Assembly: GCA_002455425.1 (NCBI GenBank)
Contig: DKKT01000071.1
Location: forward strand, 122,905 to 186,904
From: Chthonomonas sp. UBA6659
GTDB lineage: Bacteria; Armatimonadota; Fimbriimonadia; Fimbriimonadales; Fimbriimonadaceae
Direction of reading: 5' to 3'
DNA length: 64,000 bases
In this document: in pieces, positions 18,080 through 25,672 of the stretch
Position numbering within the stretch: the first letter of the stretch is position 1
Layout: every line of letters starts with the position of its first letter
Translations under genes and position numbers: made by a program
Notes under the pieces: model-generated
The model's database searches: none
What the model was told of the DNA's origin: nothing
The model's input: only the letters and a program-made list of their open reading frames with translations

Positions 18080-18895
18080 TCAGAGGGGCTTCACGGTCAC
18101 GACCATGCCGTCGTAACCTGGCTCGATCGCGTACGGGGCAAGTGCCTCTTCGAGCTGAGCATGAGTCGCCATTCCGTTGTGGCTGTGGTGGGTCGTGACC
18201 ACCGGGGCACCCGGCTTGAGTGTGCCCATTTCGCGGAGCTGGGTCACCACATCGAGGCACTCTCTCAGATCGAGGTGGCCGTCGTACGTGGTCGGAGCGA
18301 AGCCGTCTGTGCACTCGATGATCAGACCATCGAGCCGTACCCCGTCCAGATACGACCAGGTCGGCTTTTCCCAGATCCCAGTGTCGGTCGCGTAAAGGAA
18401 CGTCGATGCGCCGTCGCTGACGATCAGGTTATGGGCGTCTTCTTCGGGTTTGTGGAACGCCGAGATCGGAGTGATCGTGTACTCGGCGTGACGAAAGCAC
18501 TCGAAGCTGTGAGTTCGCTGCAGGTCGAACGGCCAGAGCGGGTAGGCCTCTTCGATCATCGCGCAGATCGTGGGATTGGCGTAAATCGTGAACCCTGCGT
18601 ACTCGAACTCGTTGAAGGGAAACAGCGCGTATTGGAGCTCGCTCATCGCGAGGTGATCGGCATCGCTGTGGGTGAAAATCACCGCGCTCCAGTCGCGCGC
18701 ATCGAGGCGCTCTCGCTGGATCTGGGCCAGGGTGTCCGGCCCAAAATCGATCTTCAGCGTGTCGTCGATCACCGCTGCCGCCCGCGTCCGAACATCCTTC
18801 CCGCCATGTTCGCGAGCGAAACGGCTCAGTTCGGTCTCCGAGTACAGCGCAGGGATGCCATCCGCGGCGCCGGTGCCGAGCAGGCGAATCGTCAT
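18080..18895 (-). CDS. MBL-fold metallohydrolase
   Basis: 271 residues. The metal motif HSDADH (76-81) and a later TTHHSHNG segment belong to the metallo-beta-lactamase superfamily; the N-terminus LLGTGAADGIPA is typical of the PhnP/RNase Z-like branch that cleaves phosphodiesters. PhnP acts on cyclic ribose phosphates, but no phn genes are near, so the substrate is open. The ATG at 18895 gives a 4-base ATGA overlap with the DUF1015 gene upstream, which supports this start over one 24 bases earlier. Confidence 0.88.
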   Translation of the reverse strand: MTIRLLGTGAADGIPALYSETELSRFAREHGGKDVRTRAAAVIDDTLKIDFGPDTLAQIQRERLDARDWSAVIFTHSDADHLAMSELQYALFPFNEFEYAGFTIYANPTICAMIEEAYPLWPFDLQRTHSFECFRHAEYTITPISAFHKPEEDAHNLIVSDGASTFLYATDTGIWEKPTWSYLDGVRLDGLIIECTDGFAPTTYDGHLDLRECLDVVTQLREMGTLKPGAPVVTTHHSHNGMATHAQLEEALAPYAIEPGYDGMVVTVKPL

Positions 18896-20172
18896 AGGCA
18901 AAAGTCGTTGAGGGACCACACGACGAGGCCGCTCAGGATCTTGGGATAGTAGTAGGTGCTCTTCTGGGGCATCTTCTCGCCTTGGAGCGCGATGTGTCGC
19001 ATGTCGTCGACCGTCGGCGGGTTCATCAGGAACGAGGCACCCGCTCCTTGCTCGACGGCCGCGACGGCCTCCTCGGGGTCACGCGTGTACGCGATCCGGT
19101 CGAGACCCTGAACCCCGAGGAGCCCCTCGAGGAGGACCGCGTGGAGAATCGAGACGTCAAGCTTCCGGAGGGCTTCGCTTCCCGTGTCCCCGACCAGGTT
19201 TGCCAAAGCCTCGAGGTCTTCGATCTCAAGGACCAGCCCATTCCCGCCGGGGAGAGCGACCCCGAAAGCGCGGCCGCCGGCCGCGGCGATCGCTTCGATG
19301 CGGGCCATCAGATCGCCGTTGGGCACGTCGCTGACGCGGAAGTGCCGCGCGCCTCGAAGGAGCGATTCGCCCCCGTCCGGGAGGCGATCGAGAATTCGGT
19401 GCGTCGGAAGGAGGACGAGGCCGGGATCGGAGATCGAACTCAGCGCCATCATCATGAAGTCCTCGGCGATCAGGACATCCCGCTCGCCGAACTGCGCCCG
19501 GAACGTGCAGGCCGTCTCGTAGCGATGGTGTCCGTCGGCGATCCAGATTCGCTTGGGATCAAGACTTGCGGCGAGGGAAGCCGTCACGGACGGGTCGTCG
19601 ATGCGCTCAACGACATGTCGGACGCCGTCCTCGGTCGTCACGTCGGCGACTGTCTCGGCCGGTGCGCTCCGGATCGCCTCGAAAATGGCCCGGTCGTCGT
19701 CTTCGAACAGGCCGTAGATACACTCCAGGTGGGAGCGGGTGGCCTCGAGGATCCGAAGGCGATCTTCCTTGTGCTTGGGAAAGGTCTGTTCGTGGGGGAG
19801 CACGACCCCCTTCTCGTACGGCTCGACCTTGATCGTGGCGATCAACGCGAGTCGCTCGAGGCGATCCGGCGAGCCGGGAACCGAGAAGGTCTGGCGGTAG
19901 CGATAGAAGCTGGGTCTGGCCTCGACGACGAGGGAGCCGTCGTGACGCCACTGCTCGAGGCGCGAGGCGCTCCGGGCGTACTTGACGAACTTGCTGCGAT
20001 CGTCCGGAAGCTGCTCGGGAAGTGTGAGATGAACCACGTTATGCGAACTTCGCGTCGCGAGCGCATCCCGTTCGTCCGAGGAGAGCACGTCATAGGGGGG
20101 TGCCACCTGGTCAGCCAGGGGTCCCGCCGTCGCCGAATACCGGAGTCCTCGAAACGGTCGGATCGTCGCCAT
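18892..20172 (-). CDS. DUF1015 family protein
   Basis: 426 residues, the standard length of DUF1015. It begins with the family's PFRGLRYS and APPYDVL segments and has WIADGHHRYETA in the middle (near 203-214). The family is widespread and often lies near serine or D-3-phosphoglycerate metabolism, but a biochemical role is not firmly established and I do not assign one. It is the first gene of a two-gene operon with the MBL hydrolase. The ATG lies 9 bases behind TAGACT on the minus strand. Confidence 0.88.
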   Translation of the reverse strand: MATIRPFRGLRYSATAGPLADQVAPPYDVLSSDERDALATRSSHNVVHLTLPEQLPDDRSKFVKYARSASRLEQWRHDGSLVVEARPSFYRYRQTFSVPGSPDRLERLALIATIKVEPYEKGVVLPHEQTFPKHKEDRLRILEATRSHLECIYGLFEDDDRAIFEAIRSAPAETVADVTTEDGVRHVVERIDDPSVTASLAASLDPKRIWIADGHHRYETACTFRAQFGERDVLIAEDFMMMALSSISDPGLVLLPTHRILDRLPDGGESLLRGARHFRVSDVPNGDLMARIEAIAAAGGRAFGVALPGGNGLVLEIEDLEALANLVGDTGSEALRKLDVSILHAVLLEGLLGVQGLDRIAYTRDPEEAVAAVEQGAGASFLMNPPTVDDMRHIALQGEKMPQKSTYYYPKILSGLVVWSLNDFCL

Positions 20173-20181
20173 TGGCGCGAG

Positions 20182-20219
20182 AGTCTACCAGGGGATGACG
20201 TCCTGGCCCTAGGTACAAT
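20182..20219. promoter_or_regulatory. Divergent -10 elements, DUF1015 and prenyl synthase
   Basis: Minus strand TAGACT (20182-20187), 9 bases before the DUF1015 ATG. Plus strand TACAAT (20214-20219), 6 bases before GTG 20226. Both predict leaderless or near-leaderless mRNAs. Confidence 0.4.
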
Positions 20220-20225
20220 TCGACC

Positions 20226-21098
20226 GTGCAGGGCGAATTAGGGCAGAAGTCCCATCGAGCCGTGAGCGATGCCGCCCTCGACCGCCTGCTCCCTCCCGAA
20301 ACCCAGCTCCCGTCCGAACTCCATGCCGCCATGCGCTATGCGTGCTTATCGCCCGGTAAACGCTTGCGCCCCGCGTTCGTCTTGGGCAGCTGTGAGGCCG
20401 TGGGTTGCGATGTTAGCCGTGCGCACGACGCCGCGGCCGCGGTCGAAATGGTCCACTGCTTCTCCCTCATCCACGACGACCTGCCCGCGCTCGATGACGA
20501 CGATCTCCGACGGGGTATCCCGACCGTCCACAAGGCCTTTGGCGAAGCCGTCGCGATCCTCGCCGGGGATGCGTTGTTCGCGCTCGCGTTCGAGACCGTG
20601 GCTCGGTACGAGCCGGCGACTCTCGCTCGCGATCTCGTGCTCGAACTCACCCGTGCGACCGGATCCGAAGGACTGGTCGCCGGCGAGGCGTTGGACATCC
20701 TCGTCGAGGGCCGGCCCGTCGACCTCGACACCGTCCGGTGGATTCACGAACGCAAAACCGGCGCCCTGATCGCGGCCTCCTGCGCCATGGGCGGTCTGAT
20801 CGGCAACGCGAGCCCGCCGACCGTCGATGCGCTCCGAAGCTTCGGGATGGCGATCGGGCTAGCCTTCCAAGTCCAGGACGACATCCTCAACGAGACCTCG
20901 ACGCCCGAGCAGCTCGGCAAGGCCGCAGGCTCGGATCGGGCGCGCGGCAAGGCAACGTATCCGGGGCTTTTCGGGCTTGAGCGGGCGCGCGATTTCGCCA
21001 CCGAACTCCATCAGCGGGCGCTCGCGATCCTCGACGAAATCGGGCACTGCGCGAGTCTCCGCGGCCTCGCCCGCGAGAGTGTCGTCCGCAGCGCCTAG
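20226..21098 (+). CDS. ispA: Polyprenyl synthetase (farnesyl/geranyl diphosphate synthase)
   Basis: 290 residues. The first aspartate-rich motif is DDLPALDDDDLRRG, a DDx4D arrangement as in bacterial FPP synthases, and the second is QDDILNE. It condenses IPP with allylic diphosphates to C15 (or C10/C20) products used for quinones, heme A farnesyl and cell-wall lipids; the CtaB domain 2 kb away needs farnesyl diphosphate. The residue pattern before the first motif fits FPP, but product length is not certain. The GTG start follows TACAAT by 6 bases. The last 4 bases overlap the convergent GNAT gene. Confidence 0.93.
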   Translation: MQGELGQKSHRAVSDAALDRLLPPETQLPSELHAAMRYACLSPGKRLRPAFVLGSCEAVGCDVSRAHDAAAAVEMVHCFSLIHDDLPALDDDDLRRGIPTVHKAFGEAVAILAGDALFALAFETVARYEPATLARDLVLELTRATGSEGLVAGEALDILVEGRPVDLDTVRWIHERKTGALIAASCAMGGLIGNASPPTVDALRSFGMAIGLAFQVQDDILNETSTPEQLGKAAGSDRARGKATYPGLFGLERARDFATELHQRALAILDEIGHCASLRGLARESVVRSA

Positions 21099-21583
21099 CG
21101 ATCCTTGGCCCAAGGGTTGCCGGTTTCGTCAAGGTCACGCTCCATGAAGTGCGACGTCACGGCGAACCCGGTGGATTCGTAAAACGCGCGCGCCGGATTC
21201 TTGGGTGAGACTTCCAAGGTCACTTTGCAGCAGCCGAGTTTACGGCCCGTGTCGGCGACGGCCTCGAGCAACTGCTTGCCCACGCCGCGCCCTCGCTCGC
21301 TCGGAGCCACGGCGAGATCGTGGATGTTGAGGACCGGCGCCGCCCGAAACGACGAGAAGCTGAGGACGCAATGGGCGATGCCGACCGGTCTCTCATCGTT
21401 CCAGGCGAGGAGGATTACGAGGCCGGGATGCGCGCGAAGGGCTTCGGGAAGCCTCGCCTCGACGTCCGGTCCGAGGGGGCGACCGAGGGCGTTCGGATCG
21501 GAAGCGTAGGTCTGGGTCATCGTCACGATCGCCGAGACATCGGTATCGGAACTCAGGTCGGCTCGACGGATCACGAGGTTCAT
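21095..21583 (-). CDS. GNAT family N-acetyltransferase
   Basis: 162 residues. The acetyl-CoA-binding motif A reads LAVAPSERGRGVGKQLLEAV (near 90-109), preceded by the core strand ILLAWNDERPVGIAHC; the end FYESTGFAV is the typical GNAT strand-turn. The acetyl acceptor is unknown. It overlaps the aroF stop by 4 bases (ATGA), so it is the second gene of an aroF operon, and its 3' end overlaps ispA by 4 bases on the other strand. Confidence 0.88.
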   Translation of the reverse strand: MNLVIRRADLSSDTDVSAIVTMTQTYASDPNALGRPLGPDVEARLPEALRAHPGLVILLAWNDERPVGIAHCVLSFSSFRAAPVLNIHDLAVAPSERGRGVGKQLLEAVADTGRKLGCCKVTLEVSPKNPARAFYESTGFAVTSHFMERDLDETGNPWAKDR

Positions 21584-22608
21584 AGGCTGAGCTCGAGGTA
21601 GCCGGCGAGGCCCCGGATCTGGTCCATCAAGGCCTCGAACTGCTTCGGCGTGAGCGCCTGGGATCCATCACTGAGTGCCTCACGCGGATCGGGGTGCATC
21701 TCGACCATGACGCCGTCGGCACCCGCGACCATCGACGCCAACGCCATCGGCTGCACGTACTTCGCAACGCCGGTTCCATGAGAGGGGTCGACCACGACCG
21801 GGAGCTGGCAGTACTCCTTGAGGACGGGCACCGAGGCGAGATCGAGGGTGTTGCGGGTGTAGCTGCGATCGATCGGCACCACACCCCGCTCGCACAGGAT
21901 GACGTTCGGGTTACCTTGGCTGAGGACATACTCCGCCGCGAGCAGGAATTCATCGATCGTCGCGCTCGGGCCACGCTTGAGAAAGATCGGCTTCATGCTT
22001 CGCCCCGCCTCGATCAGAAGCGGGAAGTTCTGCATCGAGCGCGCCCCGATCTGGAGGATATCGACGTACTCGGCGACGACTGAGACCATGTCGCCGCTCA
22101 TGACCTCGCTCACCGTCACGAGCCCGGTTTCGTCGGACACCTGCTTGATGATCTTCAGGCCCTCGAGGGCGAGGCCCTGAAACGAGTACGGTGAGGTTCT
22201 GGGCTTGAACGCCCCGCCGCGAAGCACCTTTGCGCCTGCGGCCTGGACCATCCTCGCCGCGCCGAGAAACTGATCGTACGACTCGACCGAGCACGGGCCG
22301 CCGAACACCGTGAAAGTCCCTGGCCCGATCGCGACGTCGCGCACGCGAACGGTCGTGGACTGGGGATGGAACTCGCGGGAGGCGAGTTTGTAAGGTCGGC
22401 TCGTCTGTGTGACCTTGCTCACTCCCTCCATCGCGGAGAGGATCGCTTCGAAGCGAATGCGCTCGTCTTGTCCGAGACTGTCCGGAATGCCGATCGCCAC
22501 CCGGTCCTCTCCCGGCAAAACGAGGGGTTCGTGGCCGAGATTTTTTATGACATGGGCAACGGCGTCGACCTGTTCCTGAGTGGCGCCCAACTGCATTACG
22601 ATGATCAT
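21580..22608 (-). CDS. aroF: 3-deoxy-7-phosphoheptulonate synthase
   Basis: 342 residues of the type I-beta class. The N-terminal 70 residues form the ferredoxin-like (FL) regulatory domain found in Thermotoga DAHP synthase, and the barrel has GGAFKPRTSPYSFQG, IGARSMQNF and DPSHGTG. It makes the first committed compound of aromatic amino acid synthesis from PEP and erythrose-4-phosphate; the FL domain usually confers feedback control by Tyr or Phe. It starts at ATG 22608 with TATTCT 9 bases upstream. Followed by a coupled GNAT gene. Confidence 0.95.
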   Translation of the reverse strand: MIIVMQLGATQEQVDAVAHVIKNLGHEPLVLPGEDRVAIGIPDSLGQDERIRFEAILSAMEGVSKVTQTSRPYKLASREFHPQSTTVRVRDVAIGPGTFTVFGGPCSVESYDQFLGAARMVQAAGAKVLRGGAFKPRTSPYSFQGLALEGLKIIKQVSDETGLVTVSEVMSGDMVSVVAEYVDILQIGARSMQNFPLLIEAGRSMKPIFLKRGPSATIDEFLLAAEYVLSQGNPNVILCERGVVPIDRSYTRNTLDLASVPVLKEYCQLPVVVDPSHGTGVAKYVQPMALASMVAGADGVMVEMHPDPREALSDGSQALTPKQFEALMDQIRGLAGYLELSL

Positions 22609-22706
22609 CTGTAGGGCAGAATACCCTTGATCCCCTTACTGAAACTAAGACGAACGTCTACTTCTTTCGAGGCTTCGGATGGGCCTGCCGCCGGCGCGGG
22701 GGGTGG

Positions 22707-22735
22707 TTGACATCGCTTGCTCGAGGGGACATATT
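22707..22735 (+). promoter_or_regulatory. Promoter of the heme A / ACIII / oxidase operon
   Basis: A consensus TTGACA at 22707-22712, a 17-base spacer and CATATT at 22730-22735. It is the only full consensus -35 element seen in the window and stands at the head of the 15-kb operon; the leader would be about 180 bases. Confidence 0.55.
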
Positions 22736-22870
22736 CGGGAGGAGTTTTGCAGCGTTGTATCGAATCTCAGGGTGTGAAAAGCTGCTCAACGCCTTTTCTG
22801 AGGCGAGATTTGCTTTTTCGAGGAAGCCTAGTTTGGGCTTCGCGACCCGCGGAGAATCCTCCGCTAATCA

Positions 22871-22884
22871 GTACACGAGTGTAC
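22871..22884. promoter_or_regulatory. Palindrome, candidate operator of the respiratory operon
   Basis: gtacac-ga-gtgtac, a perfect 6-2-6 inverted repeat 36 bases before the ctaAB start, downstream of the putative promoter. The TACA...TGTA arms recall BlaI/CopY-type operators, but the spacing differs from the classical TACAnnTGTA. Confidence 0.35.
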
Positions 22885-22919
22885 AGATTTTCAGGGTTCC
22901 CGCCTTTCGGGGGTGTTCG

Positions 22920-24797
22920 ATGATCCAGTCTCAGCGTGCGGCCCGTTTCGGCTGGTTCGTGCTCGGTTACGTCGTCCTGGTGATTCTCTGGGGTGCGTTC
23001 GTGCGAGCCAGTTCGTCGGGTGACGGCTGCGGCAGCCACTGGCCGTTGTGCGATGGATCGCTCTTGCCCTCGTTCGAGGGGTCGACGAAAAAGATCGTCG
23101 AGTTCTCGCATCGGGTCTCGAGCGGGCTCGTCTTCCCGTTGGTCGTCGCACTCGGCATCATCGTCCTGCGTCAGTTCGGCAAGGGTAGTGCAGCGCGCAA
23201 GGCCGCGCTCGGCTCCCTGTTTTTCACCATCACGGAAGGAGCGGTCGGCGCACTCCTGGTGGTCTTTGAGCTTGTAGCCGAGAACGCCTCGATCGGGCGT
23301 GGCGTGTGGATGTCGGTCCATCTGATCAACACGTTCCTCCTCTTGGCCTGCCTTACCACGACCGTGGTCTTCCTATCTGGGCGCACACTTCAGACGTTCG
23401 GGGAGCGGATCAGCGGCTCGATTCAGTTGCGAGGTCAGGGTTCGACGGTTTGGGCCCTTGGGGCGGCGATCGTCGGGATGCTTCTGCTCGGGGCGAGTGG
23501 TGCCGTTGCCGCGCTCGGCGACACGCTCTTCCCGTCCACCTCGCTGAAGGACGCGCTATACCAGGACTTCTCTCCGACCGCCCACGTTCTGATCCGCCTT
23601 CGCATGTGGCATCCGATGATCGCGATCTCGGTCGGGCTCTTCCTGATCTTTGCGACCGGTCTCGTCGCCCATTTGAGGCCGGCCCCAAGGGTGCGCAAGC
23701 TCGCCAACTTCATCATCGGCGTGTACTTCGCTCAGCTCGCGCTCGGGTTGCTCAACGTGGTCCTGTTGGCCCCGATCTGGATGCAGATCGTGCATCTTTT
23801 CGTCGCGGACGTCCTCTGGATCGCCCTGATTTCGCTCTGCCTGTTCGCGCTTGATCCTGCGGCCCCGCGCCGTGTCCTGGAAACCGATGCGGACCACGCG
23901 GCCGTCGAAGTCGCTCCCGTGAAGCCTGGGGTCGCCGCATTCAAGGCCTATATCGCGCTCACGAAGCCTCGGGTGATCAGCCTCCTGCTCTTCACCACGT
24001 TGGCGGCGATGTTCGTGGCCAAGCAAGGCTGGCCCGGATTCTGGCTCCTCATCGCGGTCGCGATCGGCGGCTACATGGCCGCAGGCGCGGCGAACACGAT
24101 CAACATGATCATCGATCGCGACATCGATCGCCGCATGCATCGGACGGCGACCCGTCCCACGGTGACCCAGCAGATTCCGACCCCCCATGCGACGATTTTC
24201 GCGATCGTCCTCGCGGTCGGGTCTTTCGCGATTCTGTGGAGCGCCGCAAATCTCCTGTCCGCGTTGCTTGCGATGGCCGGGCTCGCCTTCTACGTGGTGG
24301 TCTACACCCTGATTCTCAAGCGCCGGACCTGGCACAACATCGTCATCGGCGGGGCGGCCGGGTGCTTCCCACCCCTGGTCGGATACGCGGCGGTCAGCAA
24401 CTCGCTGAGTCCGATGGCGTGGTGGCTCTTCGCCATCATCTTCATGTGGACGCCGGTCCATTTCTGGGCGCTGGCGCTCCTGATCAAGGACGACTACGAA
24501 CAGGCCGGTATCCCGATGCTTCCGGTCGTGCACGGCGAACGCGTGACGGTGATGCAGATCGGCCTCTACGCGATCGTCACGGCGATCGTCTCCACGATCC
24601 CGTTCGTTCAACGCGAGGTCGGATTCATCTATCTCGCGCCGAGCGTGCTCCTCAATGGCATGCTCCTCCTCTACAGTTTCCAGCTCTGGAAGCAGCCCGA
24701 TCGGCCCCGCGCCGTGAAGCTATTCCATTACTCCATGGTCTACCTTGCGCTCCTCTTCCTGATGTTCGCGGTGGACCGATCCTGGTGGGGAGGCTAA
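22920..24797 (+). CDS. ctaAB: Fused heme A synthase / heme O synthase (CtaA-CtaB)
   Basis: 625 residues. The first 300 are a CtaA/Cox15 domain with four conserved heme histidines (EFSHRVSSG, SVHLINTF, RMWHPMIA, IVHLFVADVLW) in eight helices. From about residue 340 follows CtaB, a UbiA-type prenyltransferase with NMIIDRDIDRRMHRTATRP and VHFWALALLIKDDYE. CtaB farnesylates heme B to heme O and CtaA oxidises it to heme A, so one polypeptide makes the cofactor of the oxidase encoded downstream. ATG 22920 begins the first helix. CtaA-CtaB fusions are known in Thermus relatives. The next start codon lies 2 bases beyond the stop. Confidence 0.95.
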   Translation: MIQSQRAARFGWFVLGYVVLVILWGAFVRASSSGDGCGSHWPLCDGSLLPSFEGSTKKIVEFSHRVSSGLVFPLVVALGIIVLRQFGKGSAARKAALGSLFFTITEGAVGALLVVFELVAENASIGRGVWMSVHLINTFLLLACLTTTVVFLSGRTLQTFGERISGSIQLRGQGSTVWALGAAIVGMLLLGASGAVAALGDTLFPSTSLKDALYQDFSPTAHVLIRLRMWHPMIAISVGLFLIFATGLVAHLRPAPRVRKLANFIIGVYFAQLALGLLNVVLLAPIWMQIVHLFVADVLWIALISLCLFALDPAAPRRVLETDADHAAVEVAPVKPGVAAFKAYIALTKPRVISLLLFTTLAAMFVAKQGWPGFWLLIAVAIGGYMAAGAANTINMIIDRDIDRRMHRTATRPTVTQQIPTPHATIFAIVLAVGSFAILWSAANLLSALLAMAGLAFYVVVYTLILKRRTWHNIVIGGAAGCFPPLVGYAAVSNSLSPMAWWLFAIIFMWTPVHFWALALLIKDDYEQAGIPMLPVVHGERVTVMQIGLYAIVTAIVSTIPFVQREVGFIYLAPSVLLNGMLLLYSFQLWKQPDRPRAVKLFHYSMVYLALLFLMFAVDRSWWGG

Positions 24798-24799
24798 CG

Positions 24800-24892
24800 A
24801 TGCAATCGATGGAAGGACTTTTGACGCCGAGGTCGAATCCGTTTCACGTGAGACGGATCTCCGCGGCTCCGGGCACTGGAGGCCCACGCTAA
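24800..24892 (+). CDS. 30-residue small ORF between ctaAB and actA
   Basis: The ATG at 24800 follows the ctaAB stop by 2 bases and has a strong GGGGAGG site 6 bases upstream. The stop TAA overlaps the actA ATG (TAATG). Thus the frame exactly fills the gap, as expected for translational coupling. The peptide has no membrane segment; it is basic and Pro/Gly/Arg-rich at its end (RRISAAPGTGGPR). No family is recognised. It could be a coupling or leader peptide or a small assembly factor, or a chance frame in which the ribosome site serves another purpose. Confidence 0.5.
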   Translation: MQSMEGLLTPRSNPFHVRRISAAPGTGGPR

Positions 24893-25665
24893 TGCCGCAG
24901 CTATTCAAGCCTAGCGCCAACACGCTGGCGAAACTGAGCGTCATCCTCGCCGGACTCCTGCCGGTCGTGGTGCTGTACGCGGGAGTCACGGTCAGTCGAT
25001 CGCCCTACAACACCAAAGTCGATATTCCGATCGACCAGCCGATCCCGTTCAGTCACCAGCACCATGCGTACGAACTCGGCATCGACTGCCGGTACTGCCA
25101 CACGACGGTCGAGAAGACCGCGATTGCGGGGGTCCCGCCGACCGAGACGTGCATGAGCTGTCACTCCCAAATCTGGACGAACAGCCCACTGCTCGAGCCG
25201 GTCCGCAAGAGCTATGAGACCGGCCTGCCGATCGCTTTCGCAGACGGCAGCCCGGGCTGGACGAAGGTCAACGCCGTTCCCGATTTCGTCTACTTCGACC
25301 ATAGCATCCACATCGACCGGGGCATCAACTGCAACGTCTGCCACGGCCCTGTCAACAAGATGCAGATCACCTGGAAGGGTAACGACTTCCAGATGCGGTG
25401 GTGCCTCGAGTGTCACCGTGAGCCCGAGAAGTACCTCTACACCGATGCGGCGAATCCGAATCTGTCCGGTCGCGAGCAGGTCTTCAATCTCTACATGAAG
25501 CTTCAAGAGGGGGCCAAGCTCACCCAGCGCGAGTACAACATGCTCTACAAGAACGAATTCCGCTACTCGCCGAACACCAAGGAAATCGAAGAAGGAAAGG
25601 CCTTGGTCAAGAAGTACGGCGTCACGAAGGAATCCAACGTCGACTGCTACACCTGCCACCACTAA
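24892..25665 (+). CDS. actA: Alternative complex III pentaheme cytochrome c, ActA
   Basis: 257 residues with an N-terminal signal anchor (12-33) and exactly five CxxCH heme sites: CRYCH 66-70, CMSCH 87-91, CNVCH 147-151, CLECH 171-175 and CYTCH 252-256. This is the ActA pattern of alternative complex III, the quinol oxidase that replaces cytochrome bc1. ActA carries electrons from the quinol-oxidising part toward the monoheme ActE or the oxidase. A GGAGG ribosome site lies 9 bases before the ATG. First of six act genes in the standard order. Confidence 0.95.
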   Translation: MPQLFKPSANTLAKLSVILAGLLPVVVLYAGVTVSRSPYNTKVDIPIDQPIPFSHQHHAYELGIDCRYCHTTVEKTAIAGVPPTETCMSCHSQIWTNSPLLEPVRKSYETGLPIAFADGSPGWTKVNAVPDFVYFDHSIHIDRGINCNVCHGPVNKMQITWKGNDFQMRWCLECHREPEKYLYTDAANPNLSGREQVFNLYMKLQEGAKLTQREYNMLYKNEFRYSPNTKEIEEGKALVKKYGVTKESNVDCYTCHH

Positions 25666-25672
25666 CTGCACG

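Larger units (their letters stand above)
22609..22919. other. Divergent regulatory region, aroF / respiratory operon
   Basis: 311 bases without a gene. From left to right: TATTCT (minus strand, 22618-22623) for aroF; a TTGACA promoter for the respiratory operon; a leader of about 180 bases that is AT-richer than the genes and contains the palindrome gtacac-ga-gtgtac. No riboswitch class that I know matches it. A frame is open upstream of ctaAB but has no coding look. Confidence 0.6.

Noticed and set aside
22707..22919. An N-terminal extension of CtaAB of 71 residues
   Set aside because: The frame is open, but the sequence has no coding look, overlaps the TTGACA promoter, and the first CtaA helix begins at 22920.
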